A DNA stretch of 64,000 nt from Winogradskyella thalassocola (lineage in GTDB: Bacteria > Bacteroidota > Bacteroidia > Flavobacteriales > Flavobacteriaceae): assembly GCF_900099995.1 (NCBI RefSeq), contig NZ_FNCZ01000011.1:62001-126000 (forward strand), read 5' to 3'. Of this stretch, positions 1 through 9,300 are shown in pieces (positions within the stretch are counted from its first letter, which is position 1; every line of letters begins with the position of its first letter). A program made the translations under genes and the position numbers. The notes beneath the pieces were generated by a model. That model was not told where the DNA came from and searched no databases. It saw only the letters and a program-made list of their open reading frames with translations.

Positions 1-779
1 GTTAATTGAAGGACTCTAGGATAACCACCTGTGGTTTGGCAATCGCGCATTAAAACAATGAGTTGCCCTGATGGAGTAAGTTGTACAGTTCCCGGTAAAA
101 CGGGAGAGGTTAATATCGGTTTTAAATCATTTTCCACCAATGGCTGAAGCTGATAAGCCATACGATTGTTATATTTTGAAACTTCAAACGTGGTATTTAA
201 AAGTAAATCCCTTTTGTCATTAGAGAGTTTATCAAATTCCGGACCTTTCAGAACTTCTAAAGTACCCCCATTTAAATAAGACGCATCAAACTTTAACTTT
301 GCATTTTTTGGAAGTATTAAGTTTGAAGACTTCATTGTTTCTAACCAGTCATCTTTCTGGATTCGGAAATCATCTGTAATTCCTTTCAGCATACTTCTAC
401 TTCCCAAAACCGTCTCGGTTAAAAAGCCACCTTTTGCCGCCATATAAGCTCTAAAACCAAACTCTAGGCGTCCAAAACTAATTATATCACCATTATGAAC
501 AATAATGGATTTGAACATCGCAATCGCCTTACTATTTAACTTCGGATCCATATTAGCACCAGTAATAGCAATTGTGGTCGATTTTAGAAATAACAAATCA
601 GCTCCGGTCATGGTCATTTCCAAAACCGCAGCCGCTTTATCATTTCCAACAAGCTCATTTGCAAATTGACTAGAGTATGAATCCATAGCGCCTGAGATAG
701 GCACACCGAAACTGCGATGACCTAATCTCCCTTGATCTTGAATCGTGGAATAGAATCCTGGTTTTATAACCTTAATCAT
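1..779 (-). CDS. pxpC: 5-oxoprolinase subunit PxpC / biotin-dependent carboxyltransferase-like protein (partial)
   Basis: The gene starts with ATG at 779 (MIKVIKPGFYSTIQDQGR) and runs off the left edge, so about 259 codons of an expected 310-330 are present. The N-terminal pattern, with a GFYSTIQDQGR segment followed by GVPISGAMD, is characteristic of the allophanate hydrolase subunit 2 / PxpC (KipA) family. PxpC works with PxpA and PxpB in ATP-dependent opening of 5-oxoproline to glutamate. The start overlaps the pxpB stop by 8 bases, indicating translational coupling. The C-terminus cannot be judged. Family assignment is confident; the exact reaction is inferred from operon context. Confidence 0.88.
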   Translation of the reverse strand, partial: MIKVIKPGFYSTIQDQGRLGHRSFGVPISGAMDSYSSQFANELVGNDKAAAVLEMTMTGADLLFLKSTTIAITGANMDPKLNSKAIAMFKSIIVHNGDIISFGRLEFGFRAYMAAKGGFLTETVLGSRSMLKGITDDFRIQKDDWLETMKSSNLILPKNAKLKFDASYLNGGTLEVLKGPEFDKLSNDKRDLLLNTTFEVSKYNNRMAYQLQPLVENDLKPILTSPVLPGTVQLTPSGQLIVLMRDCQTTGGYPRVLQL

Positions 780-1503
780 TTAATAATAACGTTTTGAAAT
801 CAAACTTTGGATTATTGATTTCGGACTTCATCTTTTGATGATCTAATTTCGAAATTGGATGAAATTTCACCCTATCACCTGCCGTAATAAAACATGGTGG
901 ATTGTGTTTAGGATTGAATAATTCGATGGGTGAATTTCCAATAATATGCCAACCACCAGGACTGTCTTGTGGGTAGATTCCGGTTTGTTTTCCACCTATG
1001 CCAATGGACCCTTTTTTTATGTTGAGATTTGGAGTTATTTTTCGATCTAAATACAGATCAGAATTGAGTCCTCCTAAGTACAAAAAACCAGGTAAAAAGC
1101 CTATAAAAAAAACCGTATAAATCGTATTTGAATGCAAGCTTATAATGACTTCTTTTGATCGCTTTATTTCTTTAGCATAACAATCTAAATCCATAGCAAA
1201 TTCACCCTCATAGCAAACCGGGATTCTAAAGGTTTTGGATTCTATTTGTTCTACATTACTTTGGCTTGAGTATAGTTCTTTTAAGTCTACAAACACATCA
1301 TTGACATTATCAATAGTGAACTTATAAATAATTAATATTGAGTGGTATGCCGAAATCACCTCAACAACTTCTTTAATTAATTTATTTTCAACTTTTTCTT
1401 TAAAAAATAAAATATCTTCAAGTATATTTTCATCAATAATCGCTGGCCATTCCACCAAAACAGAATGCTCATTATACTGCGAATACTGAAGCTGAAAACT
1501 CAT
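772..1503 (-). CDS. pxpB: 5-oxoprolinase subunit PxpB (KipI family)
   Basis: This 243-residue protein has the KipI/PxpB layout: an N-terminal alpha-beta part (about residues 1-85) and a C-terminal cyclophilin-like barrel. Family signatures visible are GFLPGFLYLGG near residue 134 and the conserved KGSIGIGGKQTGIYP...SPGGW block near 163-185. In characterised systems PxpB and PxpC form a complex that, with PxpA, cleaves 5-oxoproline using ATP; the B. subtilis homologue KipI was first described as a kinase inhibitor. It lies 5 bases after pxpA and overlaps pxpC by 8, so it is cotranscribed. Length is normal for the family. Confidence 0.93.
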   Translation of the reverse strand: MSFQLQYSQYNEHSVLVEWPAIIDENILEDILFFKEKVENKLIKEVVEVISAYHSILIIYKFTIDNVNDVFVDLKELYSSQSNVEQIESKTFRIPVCYEGEFAMDLDCYAKEIKRSKEVIISLHSNTIYTVFFIGFLPGFLYLGGLNSDLYLDRKITPNLNIKKGSIGIGGKQTGIYPQDSPGGWHIIGNSPIELFNPKHNPPCFITAGDRVKFHPISKLDHQKMKSEINNPKFDFKTLLLND

Positions 1504-1508
1504 AATTA

Positions 1509-2252
1509 TTATTGAATTTTAATATTATTTTTGACCAAATTATTGGATAAATATTTCAAAATTTCAAGTGCATTTTCTGTGTCTCCATGCACACAAACTG
1601 TCGATGCTTTTATAGGCACTTTTACTCCATTTACGGACGTCACTTTTTGATGTTTTACCATGCTCAAAACATGACTCAAAACAGCTTCTTTTTCATGTAA
1701 AATGGCATTACTATTTTCCCTAGAAACTAGAGATAAATCATCGTTGTAATTTCGATCTGCAAAGGCTTCAAACTTCACTGTAATATTTTCAGTTTTTGCC
1801 ACTTCAGCTAATACCGAATTAAAAGGAGCATATAATTTAATTGGAGACGAAAGGCTCTTTATAACTTCGATAATAACTCGTGCTGTATTTTCATCTTTAG
1901 CAGCCAAATTATATAATGCGCCATGAGGTTTTATATGGTATAAATAAGCACCTTCATCATATAAAACAGCTTGTAAAGCACTAACCTGATGCCTTAAGCT
2001 CGCATACAAATCTGAAGCCGAGAGCTGCATAATTTCTCTTCCAAAATTCAATGTATCAGGAAACGATGGATGTGCTCCAATTTTTACATTATACTTTTTT
2101 GCAAATCGAACTACCGTTTTCATGCTTTCTAAATCACCAGCATGTCCACCACAAGCTATATTACAAGAGGACAACAAAGGCATCAAATCCGTTTCATTAC
2201 CGATACCCTCACCAACATCTGCATTAATATCTACACTGAACACCTTTTCCAT
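1509..2252 (-). CDS. pxpA: 5-oxoprolinase subunit PxpA (LamB/YcsF family)
   Basis: A 247-residue LamB/YcsF family protein. The N-terminal DINADVGEG motif, the SSCNIACGGHAGD segment near residues 27-40 and the HIKPHGALYN motif near 105-115 are diagnostic. It is cytosolic and supplies the third subunit of prokaryotic 5-oxoprolinase, recycling the damage product 5-oxoproline to glutamate. The ATG at 2252 lies one base after the stop of the upstream NRAMP-like gene, and pxpB follows 5 bases downstream, so the group is one operon. The same gene neighbourhood (YcsF, NRAMP-like YcsG, KipI, KipA) is known in Bacillus. Confidence 0.94.
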   Translation of the reverse strand: MEKVFSVDINADVGEGIGNETDLMPLLSSCNIACGGHAGDLESMKTVVRFAKKYNVKIGAHPSFPDTLNFGREIMQLSASDLYASLRHQVSALQAVLYDEGAYLYHIKPHGALYNLAAKDENTARVIIEVIKSLSSPIKLYAPFNSVLAEVAKTENITVKFEAFADRNYNDDLSLVSRENSNAILHEKEAVLSHVLSMVKHQKVTSVNGVKVPIKASTVCVHGDTENALEILKYLSNNLVKNNIKIQ

Positions 2253-2253
2253 T

Positions 2254-3477
2254 TTATATCAGATTAAAAACGCTCAAAATTCCTTTCACTCCTAAAAAGA
2301 TTGTAATGACTAAAATAATGCCCCCTAAAACATTCTGTAACTTCGAATTTACATAAGATCCTAAGACAGATGATTTATTCATTACCCACAATAAAAATCC
2401 AGCTATAACAGGCAATAACAAGCCATTAGCCACTTGCGCAAATTTTATAATTTCAATAGATTTAAATCCAATACTCGAAAACACAACTCCCAATACCACA
2501 ATCACCATCCAAACCGATTTAAATTTTTTAGATTTCAAATCCGCTTCCCAACCCAAACAACCACTAGTTACAAATGCCGCAGCCAAAGGTGCTGTAATCG
2601 CACTTGTAATTCCTGCAGCGAACAAACCAATAGCCAAAAAGTATTTTGCAAAACTTCCGAATAATGGCTCTAAGCCCAACGCCAAGTCTGATGTATTTGT
2701 AATGGATTGTTTTTGAATAGCGGATGCCGCAATAATGATACACATGGATACCGTTCCGCCTAAAATTACAGCAACCAAAGTATCCTTCTTTGCTATTGGC
2801 AAATCACTCTTTGACTTCCATTTGGTTTTAGCTAAAGACGCATGCAGAAAGAGATTGTACGGCACCACAGTTGTTCCGATTAAGGCTATAATTGTTAAAA
2901 TACTACCTTCTGGTGCGACTGGAATCACTATTGCTTTTAGAATTTCTAAAAGATTGGGTTTTGTGAGAATTGCTGTTGTTATAAAAGCAAAACTCATCAG
3001 AATCACTAAGAACACAAAGGTTTTTTCTAATACTTTGTAATTCCCGATATAAAGCAAAACAAAGGCAATAGCACCAATAATTAAACTCATAATGTTGAGT
3101 TTAAGTTGACCTATTTCCCAAACCACATTCCCAACAATCGCTTCCATCCCTAAAGCGCCACCACTAATGTTCCCTGCTTCATAGGCCGCATTCCCAATAA
3201 CGATTGCACTAATAATTAGTAATACAGCAATGCCTTTTACAATTGGATGTTTTATTTCTTCTCTAATAATTTCAGACAGGCCTTTTTGCGATACGATTCC
3301 TAATCGCGCCGCCATCTCTTGTAATATAACAGTCGCAAAAATAGATAAAGCCATTGCCCACAATAATGCGAAACCAAAATTGACTCCTGCCAACGTGCAA
3401 ACCGTCACAGTTCCCGGACCAATAAAAGCAGCTGCAACTAAAGGTCCCGGCCCAATATTTTTAAAGAATTCCGTCAT
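2254..3477 (-). CDS. NRAMP-family transporter with non-canonical substrate site
   Basis: A 407-residue polytopic membrane protein with about eleven hydrophobic segments and the NRAMP fold signature, for example the ILQEMAARLGI stretch after TM1b. The canonical metal-binding motif DPGN of TM1 is GPGT here (residues 20-23), and the TM6 MPH motif is VPY (205-207). The Asp and Met that ligate Mn/Fe in true NRAMPs are therefore missing. Coding overlaps the DUF2891 gene by 4 bases (ATGA) and ends one base before pxpA. Operon position suggests a substrate linked to 5-oxoproline metabolism, but this is inference. Family membership is clear; annotation as a manganese transporter would not be justified. 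Confidence 0.88.
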   Translation of the reverse strand: MTEFFKNIGPGPLVAAAFIGPGTVTVCTLAGVNFGFALLWAMALSIFATVILQEMAARLGIVSQKGLSEIIREEIKHPIVKGIAVLLIISAIVIGNAAYEAGNISGGALGMEAIVGNVVWEIGQLKLNIMSLIIGAIAFVLLYIGNYKVLEKTFVFLVILMSFAFITTAILTKPNLLEILKAIVIPVAPEGSILTIIALIGTTVVPYNLFLHASLAKTKWKSKSDLPIAKKDTLVAVILGGTVSMCIIIAASAIQKQSITNTSDLALGLEPLFGSFAKYFLAIGLFAAGITSAITAPLAAAFVTSGCLGWEADLKSKKFKSVWMVIVVLGVVFSSIGFKSIEIIKFAQVANGLLLPVIAGFLLWVMNKSSVLGSYVNSKLQNVLGGIILVITIFLGVKGILSVFNLI

Positions 3478-4592
3478 TCTTTATCTATCGAATTTAGAGC
3501 ATAAATAGCAAAACTCCCTAACCAATGTCCACCTTCATAACTATCACCAACAATACTAGGTAATGAATAATTAATATGTGCATTGGCTACATTTTGAAGG
3601 TGTTTATATTCTGGTAAATCCTTAGCGATATAATTAAGACTCCATGCTCTTGAAAAGTTAACTCCATCAAGATGCACCAGTTTTCCATCAGTTCTATCTG
3701 AGACTTCACCGACTGCGATATCAAAATCATCATTACTAAGCTCTGGCATAAAATCGTTTACCCAAACTTTAAACTCCGCTACAGACAACACACGCTTCAT
3801 TAAAGCCGCCTCCTCTAAGCATGGTGATAGAAAATCGAAACCACTCGGCTCCCATTCTATAGAACAATCTTGATCATCTTCATAGAAATCTTTCGCTCTT
3901 CGTTCTATCAATGTTTTTAACTCTATATGCTCAACAGCCACAGCATAATCATAAGCGAAACTCAATCCAAAAGCTGTATTTGGGTGCTCTCCTACTCTAA
4001 TTGGGTAATTGAGCTTCGGTAAAAACTCTAAGTATTTTTCAATAATTATATTCGTTAATGGCAAAAGATTAGCTTCTAATCGTCTCGCCACATCACTATC
4101 CCAAGTGTGTAATTCTTCTGCTAACTTTAATAACCAAGCCCAACCATAGGTCCGCTCAAAAGATTTATTATACTGACCATCAAAGTATAGCAATTCTTGC
4201 TCTATGTTTTCTTTAGATATATTCTGAAGTAATTTCTGCCCAATCTCAGCTCTATTTTCCAGATCAGGAAATTGCTTTAATAACGACACCAAACTCCAAT
4301 GCCCATGAACTGCAGAATGCCAATCGAAACAGCCATAAAATGCAGGATGTAATTCTTGTGGTGTTTTTAAATCTGAAGCATCCCCAATGGTTTGCCCTAG
4401 TTTATTTGGGTATTCTGTATTAATACAATGTAATGGTAATTGCGCCAAATGATTGGCCTGAATTAGACTTAGAGATGGTGTTCCTGCTATTTCTTCGGTC
4501 TCTAAAGCAGATTTAGTGGTGTTTTGATGCTCTTTTGTGTCACCACAACTTAATGCTAATAGAATTAATGAAAGTATGTATAGTTTGTTCAT
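3474..4592 (-). CDS. DUF2891 family lipoprotein
   Basis: A 372-residue protein with a lipoprotein signal peptide: hydrophobic stretch then LALSC, with Cys16 as the predicted lipidated residue. It is therefore likely tethered in the cell envelope. The body carries the HPAFYGCFDWHSAVHGHW segment (about residues 82-99) and the C-terminal GGHWLGSFAIYAL segment typical of DUF2891. The many Trp/His residues and all-alpha look suggest an alpha/alpha-toroid like some glycoside-processing enzymes; this is a guess. It is the promoter-proximal gene of the 5-oxoprolinase operon and overlaps the NRAMP-like gene by 4 bases. Function is not established. Confidence 0.85.
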   Translation of the reverse strand: MNKLYILSLILLALSCGDTKEHQNTTKSALETEEIAGTPSLSLIQANHLAQLPLHCINTEYPNKLGQTIGDASDLKTPQELHPAFYGCFDWHSAVHGHWSLVSLLKQFPDLENRAEIGQKLLQNISKENIEQELLYFDGQYNKSFERTYGWAWLLKLAEELHTWDSDVARRLEANLLPLTNIIIEKYLEFLPKLNYPIRVGEHPNTAFGLSFAYDYAVAVEHIELKTLIERRAKDFYEDDQDCSIEWEPSGFDFLSPCLEEAALMKRVLSVAEFKVWVNDFMPELSNDDFDIAVGEVSDRTDGKLVHLDGVNFSRAWSLNYIAKDLPEYKHLQNVANAHINYSLPSIVGDSYEGGHWLGSFAIYALNSIDKE

Positions 4593-4702
4593 GTTTTGTT
4601 GTATTAAAAATATGGCTTTTGTGAGGATGGATGCTTCTCAGGCTAAAATAAAAAATATTTGACTGTAGTTGTCGCTTAAAATGACTTACTGGCTTATTAA
4701 AT

Positions 4703-4727
4703 AGAGATTCCTGCATCCGCAGGAATT
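4703..4727. repeat. short inverted repeat, GGAAT-type dispersed element
   Basis: ATTCCTGC (4707-4714), a four-base loop and GCAGGAAT (4719-4726) form a perfect 8-bp stem immediately 3' of the comM stop codon. A related sequence occurs at 33933-33960. It may act as a transcript-end structure and is probably a member of a dispersed repeat family. Confidence 0.6.
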
Positions 4728-4729
4728 AA

Positions 4730-6268
4730 CTACCCTAACCAACCCTCTCTATCTAAACTTCGATATTGAATAGCTTCGCTAATATGAGCACCCAAAACAT
4801 CATCAGCACCTTCTAAATCAGCGATTGTTCTCCCTACTTTCAAAATCCTATCATAAGCTCTGGCTGATAAATTTAAACGCTCCATTGCTGATTTCAATAA
4901 CTGCATGGAAGCCTCATCTAATTTACAATACTTCCGTATTTGTTTTGTATTCATTTGCGCATTGTAATGAATATTCGGTAAATCTTTAAAACGTTCCGTT
5001 TGGCGTTCTCTAGCTTTAGTCACGCGTTTTCTAATCTCAACAGAAGACTCACCGTTTCTTTCATCTGCTAATTTTTCAAAAGGCACCGGAGTCACTTCTA
5101 TATGAATATCAATACGATCTAATAAGGGTCCTGAGATTTTCCCCATATAACGTTGCATTTCCGCAGGCGATGATGTTATCGGCGAATCTGGATCGTTAAA
5201 ATAACCACTTGGACTCGGGTTCATACTAGCCACTAGCATAAAAGATGATGGATACGTGACTGTAAATTTCGCTCTAGAAATGGTGACTTCTCGATCCTCC
5301 AAAGGCTGACGCATAACTTCTAGAACTTCGCGTTTAAACTCTGGTAATTCATCTAAGAATAAAACTCCGTTATGAGATAAGGAGATTTCACCAGGTTGCG
5401 GGTAACTTCCGCCGCCTACGAGCGCAACATTCGATATCGTATGGTGAGGACTCCTAAACGGACGTTGTGCCATTAAACCCGTATGTTCTTTTACTCTACC
5501 AACAACCGAATGTATTTTGGTTGTCTCCAAAGCCTCATGCAATGTCATTGGAGGCAAAATACTTGGCAAACGCTTTGCTAGCATAGTTTTTCCTGAACCC
5601 GGAGGACCAATTAATATAATATTATGACCACCTGCTGCCGCGATTTCCATACAACGTTTTATAGACTCTTGGCCTTTTACATCTGCAAAATCAAACTCAG
5701 GAAAATCTAATTTATTATAAAATTCTTCTCTTGTATTTATTATGGTTTGCTCTAGAGGTTCGCCTTTATCGAAGTGATTAATGACCTGCATGATGTTTTC
5801 GACACCAAAAACTTGTAAATCATCAACGATGGCAGCTTCTTTTGCATTTTGAATAGGCAATATAAAACCTTTAAATCCTGCTTCTCTTGCTTTTACAGCC
5901 ATTGGCAAAGCACCTTTAAAAGGCTGTAAACTTCCATCCAAAGACAATTCTCCCATTATGAGATAATCGTCTAAATTTTCTGCTTTAATTTGATTTGTTG
6001 CTGCTAATATTCCTAATGCCAAGGTTAAATCATAAGCAGATCCCTCTTTCCGTAAATCGGCAGGGGCCATGTTGATGGTGATCTTTTTCCCTGGAATTCG
6101 GTAACCATTATTCTGAAGCGCAGCTGCAATACGATAATTGCTTTCTTTAATGGCATTATCTGGAAGTCCAACTAAATGGTAACCAACGCCAATATCTACA
6201 TTTACCTCAACCGTAATAACAGAAGCTTCAACACCAAAAACGGCACTTGCAAAAACTTTTTTAAGCAT
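4730..6268 (-). CDS. YifB/ComM family Mg-chelatase-like AAA+ ATPase
   Basis: A 512-residue protein with the full ComM architecture. Residues 1-170 form the N-terminal Lon-protease-like ChlI fold (with KITINMAPADLRKEG). The AAA+ core has Walker A GPPGSGKT at 221-228 and the LFLDELPEF Walker B further on, followed by the C-terminal Mg-chelatase domain with the YDRILKVGRTIADL segment. ComM proteins are helicases promoting branch migration during recombination of incoming DNA in naturally competent bacteria. Length is typical and all nucleotide-binding motifs are intact. The gene stands alone, flanked by a terminator hairpin upstream and a repeat downstream. Confidence 0.94.
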   Translation of the reverse strand: MLKKVFASAVFGVEASVITVEVNVDIGVGYHLVGLPDNAIKESNYRIAAALQNNGYRIPGKKITINMAPADLRKEGSAYDLTLALGILAATNQIKAENLDDYLIMGELSLDGSLQPFKGALPMAVKAREAGFKGFILPIQNAKEAAIVDDLQVFGVENIMQVINHFDKGEPLEQTIINTREEFYNKLDFPEFDFADVKGQESIKRCMEIAAAGGHNIILIGPPGSGKTMLAKRLPSILPPMTLHEALETTKIHSVVGRVKEHTGLMAQRPFRSPHHTISNVALVGGGSYPQPGEISLSHNGVLFLDELPEFKREVLEVMRQPLEDREVTISRAKFTVTYPSSFMLVASMNPSPSGYFNDPDSPITSSPAEMQRYMGKISGPLLDRIDIHIEVTPVPFEKLADERNGESSVEIRKRVTKARERQTERFKDLPNIHYNAQMNTKQIRKYCKLDEASMQLLKSAMERLNLSARAYDRILKVGRTIADLEGADDVLGAHISEAIQYRSLDREGWLG

Positions 6269-6306
6269 GAATGATTAGTTTTCTTAAATGTAAGAAAACC
6301 AATGCA

Positions 6307-6344
6307 ATAAAAAAACCTTTCAAAATTTAATCTTGAAAGGTTTT
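6307..6344 (-). terminator. intrinsic terminator downstream of FG-GAP protein 1
   Basis: AAAACCTTTCAA (6312-6323) pairs with TTGAAAGGTTTT (6333-6344) in a 12-bp stem with a 9-base loop, followed on the minus strand by a U run. The loop matches that of the terminator at 10125-10167 except for one base, marking both as copies from the same duplication. Confidence 0.75.
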
Positions 6345-6365
6345 AACTGTAACGTATTGATTGCT

Positions 6366-9300
6366 TTAGTTTTTGATGAATTTTTTAGTTGATTCTGTAT
6401 CTCCAGAGTCAACTTTAATAAAATACACTCCTTCTAAGAAACTTGAAATATCTAAACTATATTCTAAATTAGAGATATCTATTGAATTTAAAACGCGCCC
6501 ATTAATATCTATTATAGTTAATTTATCAATAACTTGATTTGACACTACTTTTAATACATTTTGACCAGGATTAGGAAACACCTGAATAGATTGCACATTA
6601 AACTCATTGACACTTAAAGGCGCTACAATTTCTGTGTTTACCGTATTTGTTATTATTGCAGGATTAAAATCGAAGAATATATCTGCTATTCCACTTATAA
6701 CATCTCCAATAGCAACATCACTTTTAGGTTTTATTTTGAAGGCTATATAACCATGAGAATTAGGCTCATCAGTTGTACTATCTGGTAAATAGATGCTATT
6801 AAATATAAAACTAACATTAGTTTCGTTAACTATTTCAACTCTACCTGTATGACTTAAGCTTTCTAATTGCATGGTTGTCCAATCTAATTTATCATCCAAC
6901 ACATGTTCAACTCTTACCTTAATAGCACTAGCTGTTCCTGTATTTTGAAAACGAATTAAATAATGCAAATACTTATTTGCTTCTTCTATAGAAATTTCAT
7001 CACCCTCTAAAACTGTAATGTCATTTGGGTCGTAAGAACCAATAACCGTTTGCTCTAAAGTAAATACATTATCTCCTTCGGTTTCATCGCCAGAAACAGG
7101 ATTAACTGTCGCTATTGCAACAAGCTCATCATCTATATTAGTTGTTGGTGGAGGAAACACATTAAAACTTAAGTCAATAGTTCTTGTTTCAAAAGGATTT
7201 AGGTCTGTAAAATCGAATGTTAATATGTTTGTTGTTTGTGATGCTATAGTTTCACTTGCGTTAAGAAAATTTAATTTTGAATTATCAAACTCAAAAGAGA
7301 CAGAACCACTTAATTGGGTTGTTCCTATATTACGATAAACCAACCTGTAACTTGTATCAAAGCCTGGTCTAGGCTCGTTAGTTGAAGGATATACACTAAT
7401 ATTTAAATCATTTTTATTCGCAATTGGTTCAATACAAAAATCTACGATATCTAAATAACCTATTCCTGTGAAATTTGAAGTATAAGAATTTGGATTAGAT
7501 TCGTAATAAGTAGGCAATTGAGAAGTGACACTCGTTTCATATCCACCTTCATTAGGAAATAATTGATATAACCCCGTATGAGAGGTGAAATTTGCAACTG
7601 TTTCTGAGCCGCTTGTGCTAACAACCATCATATTAGCAAAAGGATAGCTTGAAATATCACAAGCTTCTTCTGATGGTTTTAATCTCACATAACCTCTTAT
7701 TTGATTACGAACAATACCAAGGTTTTCGTGCCAAATTATATTACCATCATACCATGAAGCAGAGACCGGATCTAAATCACCATCACCATCTATATCACCA
7801 AAATGTAAAGCTCTAGAATTACTGCTTTGTTCAGATATAATCTGCTGGACTCCAAAGGTTCCTAAACCGTCAATGTTTTCATACCATGCCACACGGTTAT
7901 TAGGTCCTGATCTTGCCATAACAACATCTAAATCCCCATCATTATCAAGATCTGCTAAATAGCATGTATCACCATATTGAGCATATATATCTGTAACCGT
8001 AATTGGGGGGCCAAAACCACCAAGCCCATCCAAATTCTCTAACCAAAAAATCCCCTGACCTTGAGACAACAATATATCTAAATCACCATCTAAATCAATA
8101 TCACCTCCATATGCAGCCTGATAAGCACCTCCTTCATCATTTATTAAGATTTCTGGACCAAAACTACCTTGACCATCTAAATTTTTATACATACTTAGTT
8201 TTCTTTCATTCTCATTTACCAATAACGCATCCATATCTCCATCGTTATCAAAATCATAAGCACTTGAGAAAACTGCAGTATACTCTGATGATGATCTGAT
8301 AATATTTTGAGCAATAAATGTCCCATTACCATCTGTATTCTCATACCATAAGGTATCACTAATTGATTCATCATTTCTTTTAGAAACCAGCAAATCAATA
8401 TCACCATCTCCATCTAAATCACTACCTGTAATGGTTGTACCACCAACAACCACATCTTCTATAATATGTTGTGTAAATGAAGTCCCTAAGCCATCATCAT
8501 TTTCATACCAAGCTAAACGCGTTTGGGCCATATTTGCAACATCCAAATCACCATCTCCGTCAATATCTACCGCTATTATATTATTTTGATATGCATAAGC
8601 CACGATTCCAGGATCATCTGTAATAACAATTTGAGCACTAAAATAGCCTTGACCATCTAAATTTTTAAACCAAACGAGTTCTTTATCGCCTTTAGAGGTT
8701 GCTAATATATCATTATCGCCATCACCATCCATATCTGCAACATATACAGCTTCAGGACTTTCAGGAAAATCATTTGTATTTATGCCGGAATTAAAATTAC
8801 CAAAACCGTCATTGTTTTCATACCATTCAATTTTCTGTTCAGTAGAAGATGTAGCCAGTATATCTATATCACCATCATTATCCATGTCATCTGCACTTAC
8901 ATGTCTAAATATAGTTGAAGTTGTAATAATATGTTCTACCGAAAAATCACCTAAACCATTTGTGTTTTCGCGCCAAAACATCGTAGAATCACTTGGAGAG
9001 AAAATGAGCAAATCTAAATCTGTATCGCCATCTAAATCCACAACCTCAATGGATCCGCCATAAGAAGCAGTTGATGACACTATTATTTGCGGCAACCCAA
9101 AAGTCCCTATACCATCAGTGTTTTTATACCATGAAATGGTTTTATCCGCTCCAAAGGCACCTGACCCAGATACAACATCGATATCACCATCACCATCTAA
9201 GTCACCCGAACTTATAGCATTGGCTCTATCAAGATTTTCAATAATTTGCTGACTTCCAAAATTACCCAAACCATCTAAATTTTCATACCAAGCTATCTTA

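Noticed and set aside
8003..8299. Open frame on the plus strand opposite FG-GAP protein 1, and similar ones at 8782-9063 and 9535-9846
   Set aside because: They arise from the repetitive codons of the DGDGD repeats on the opposite strand, are rich in Ser/Pro/His and lack any start context or family features.
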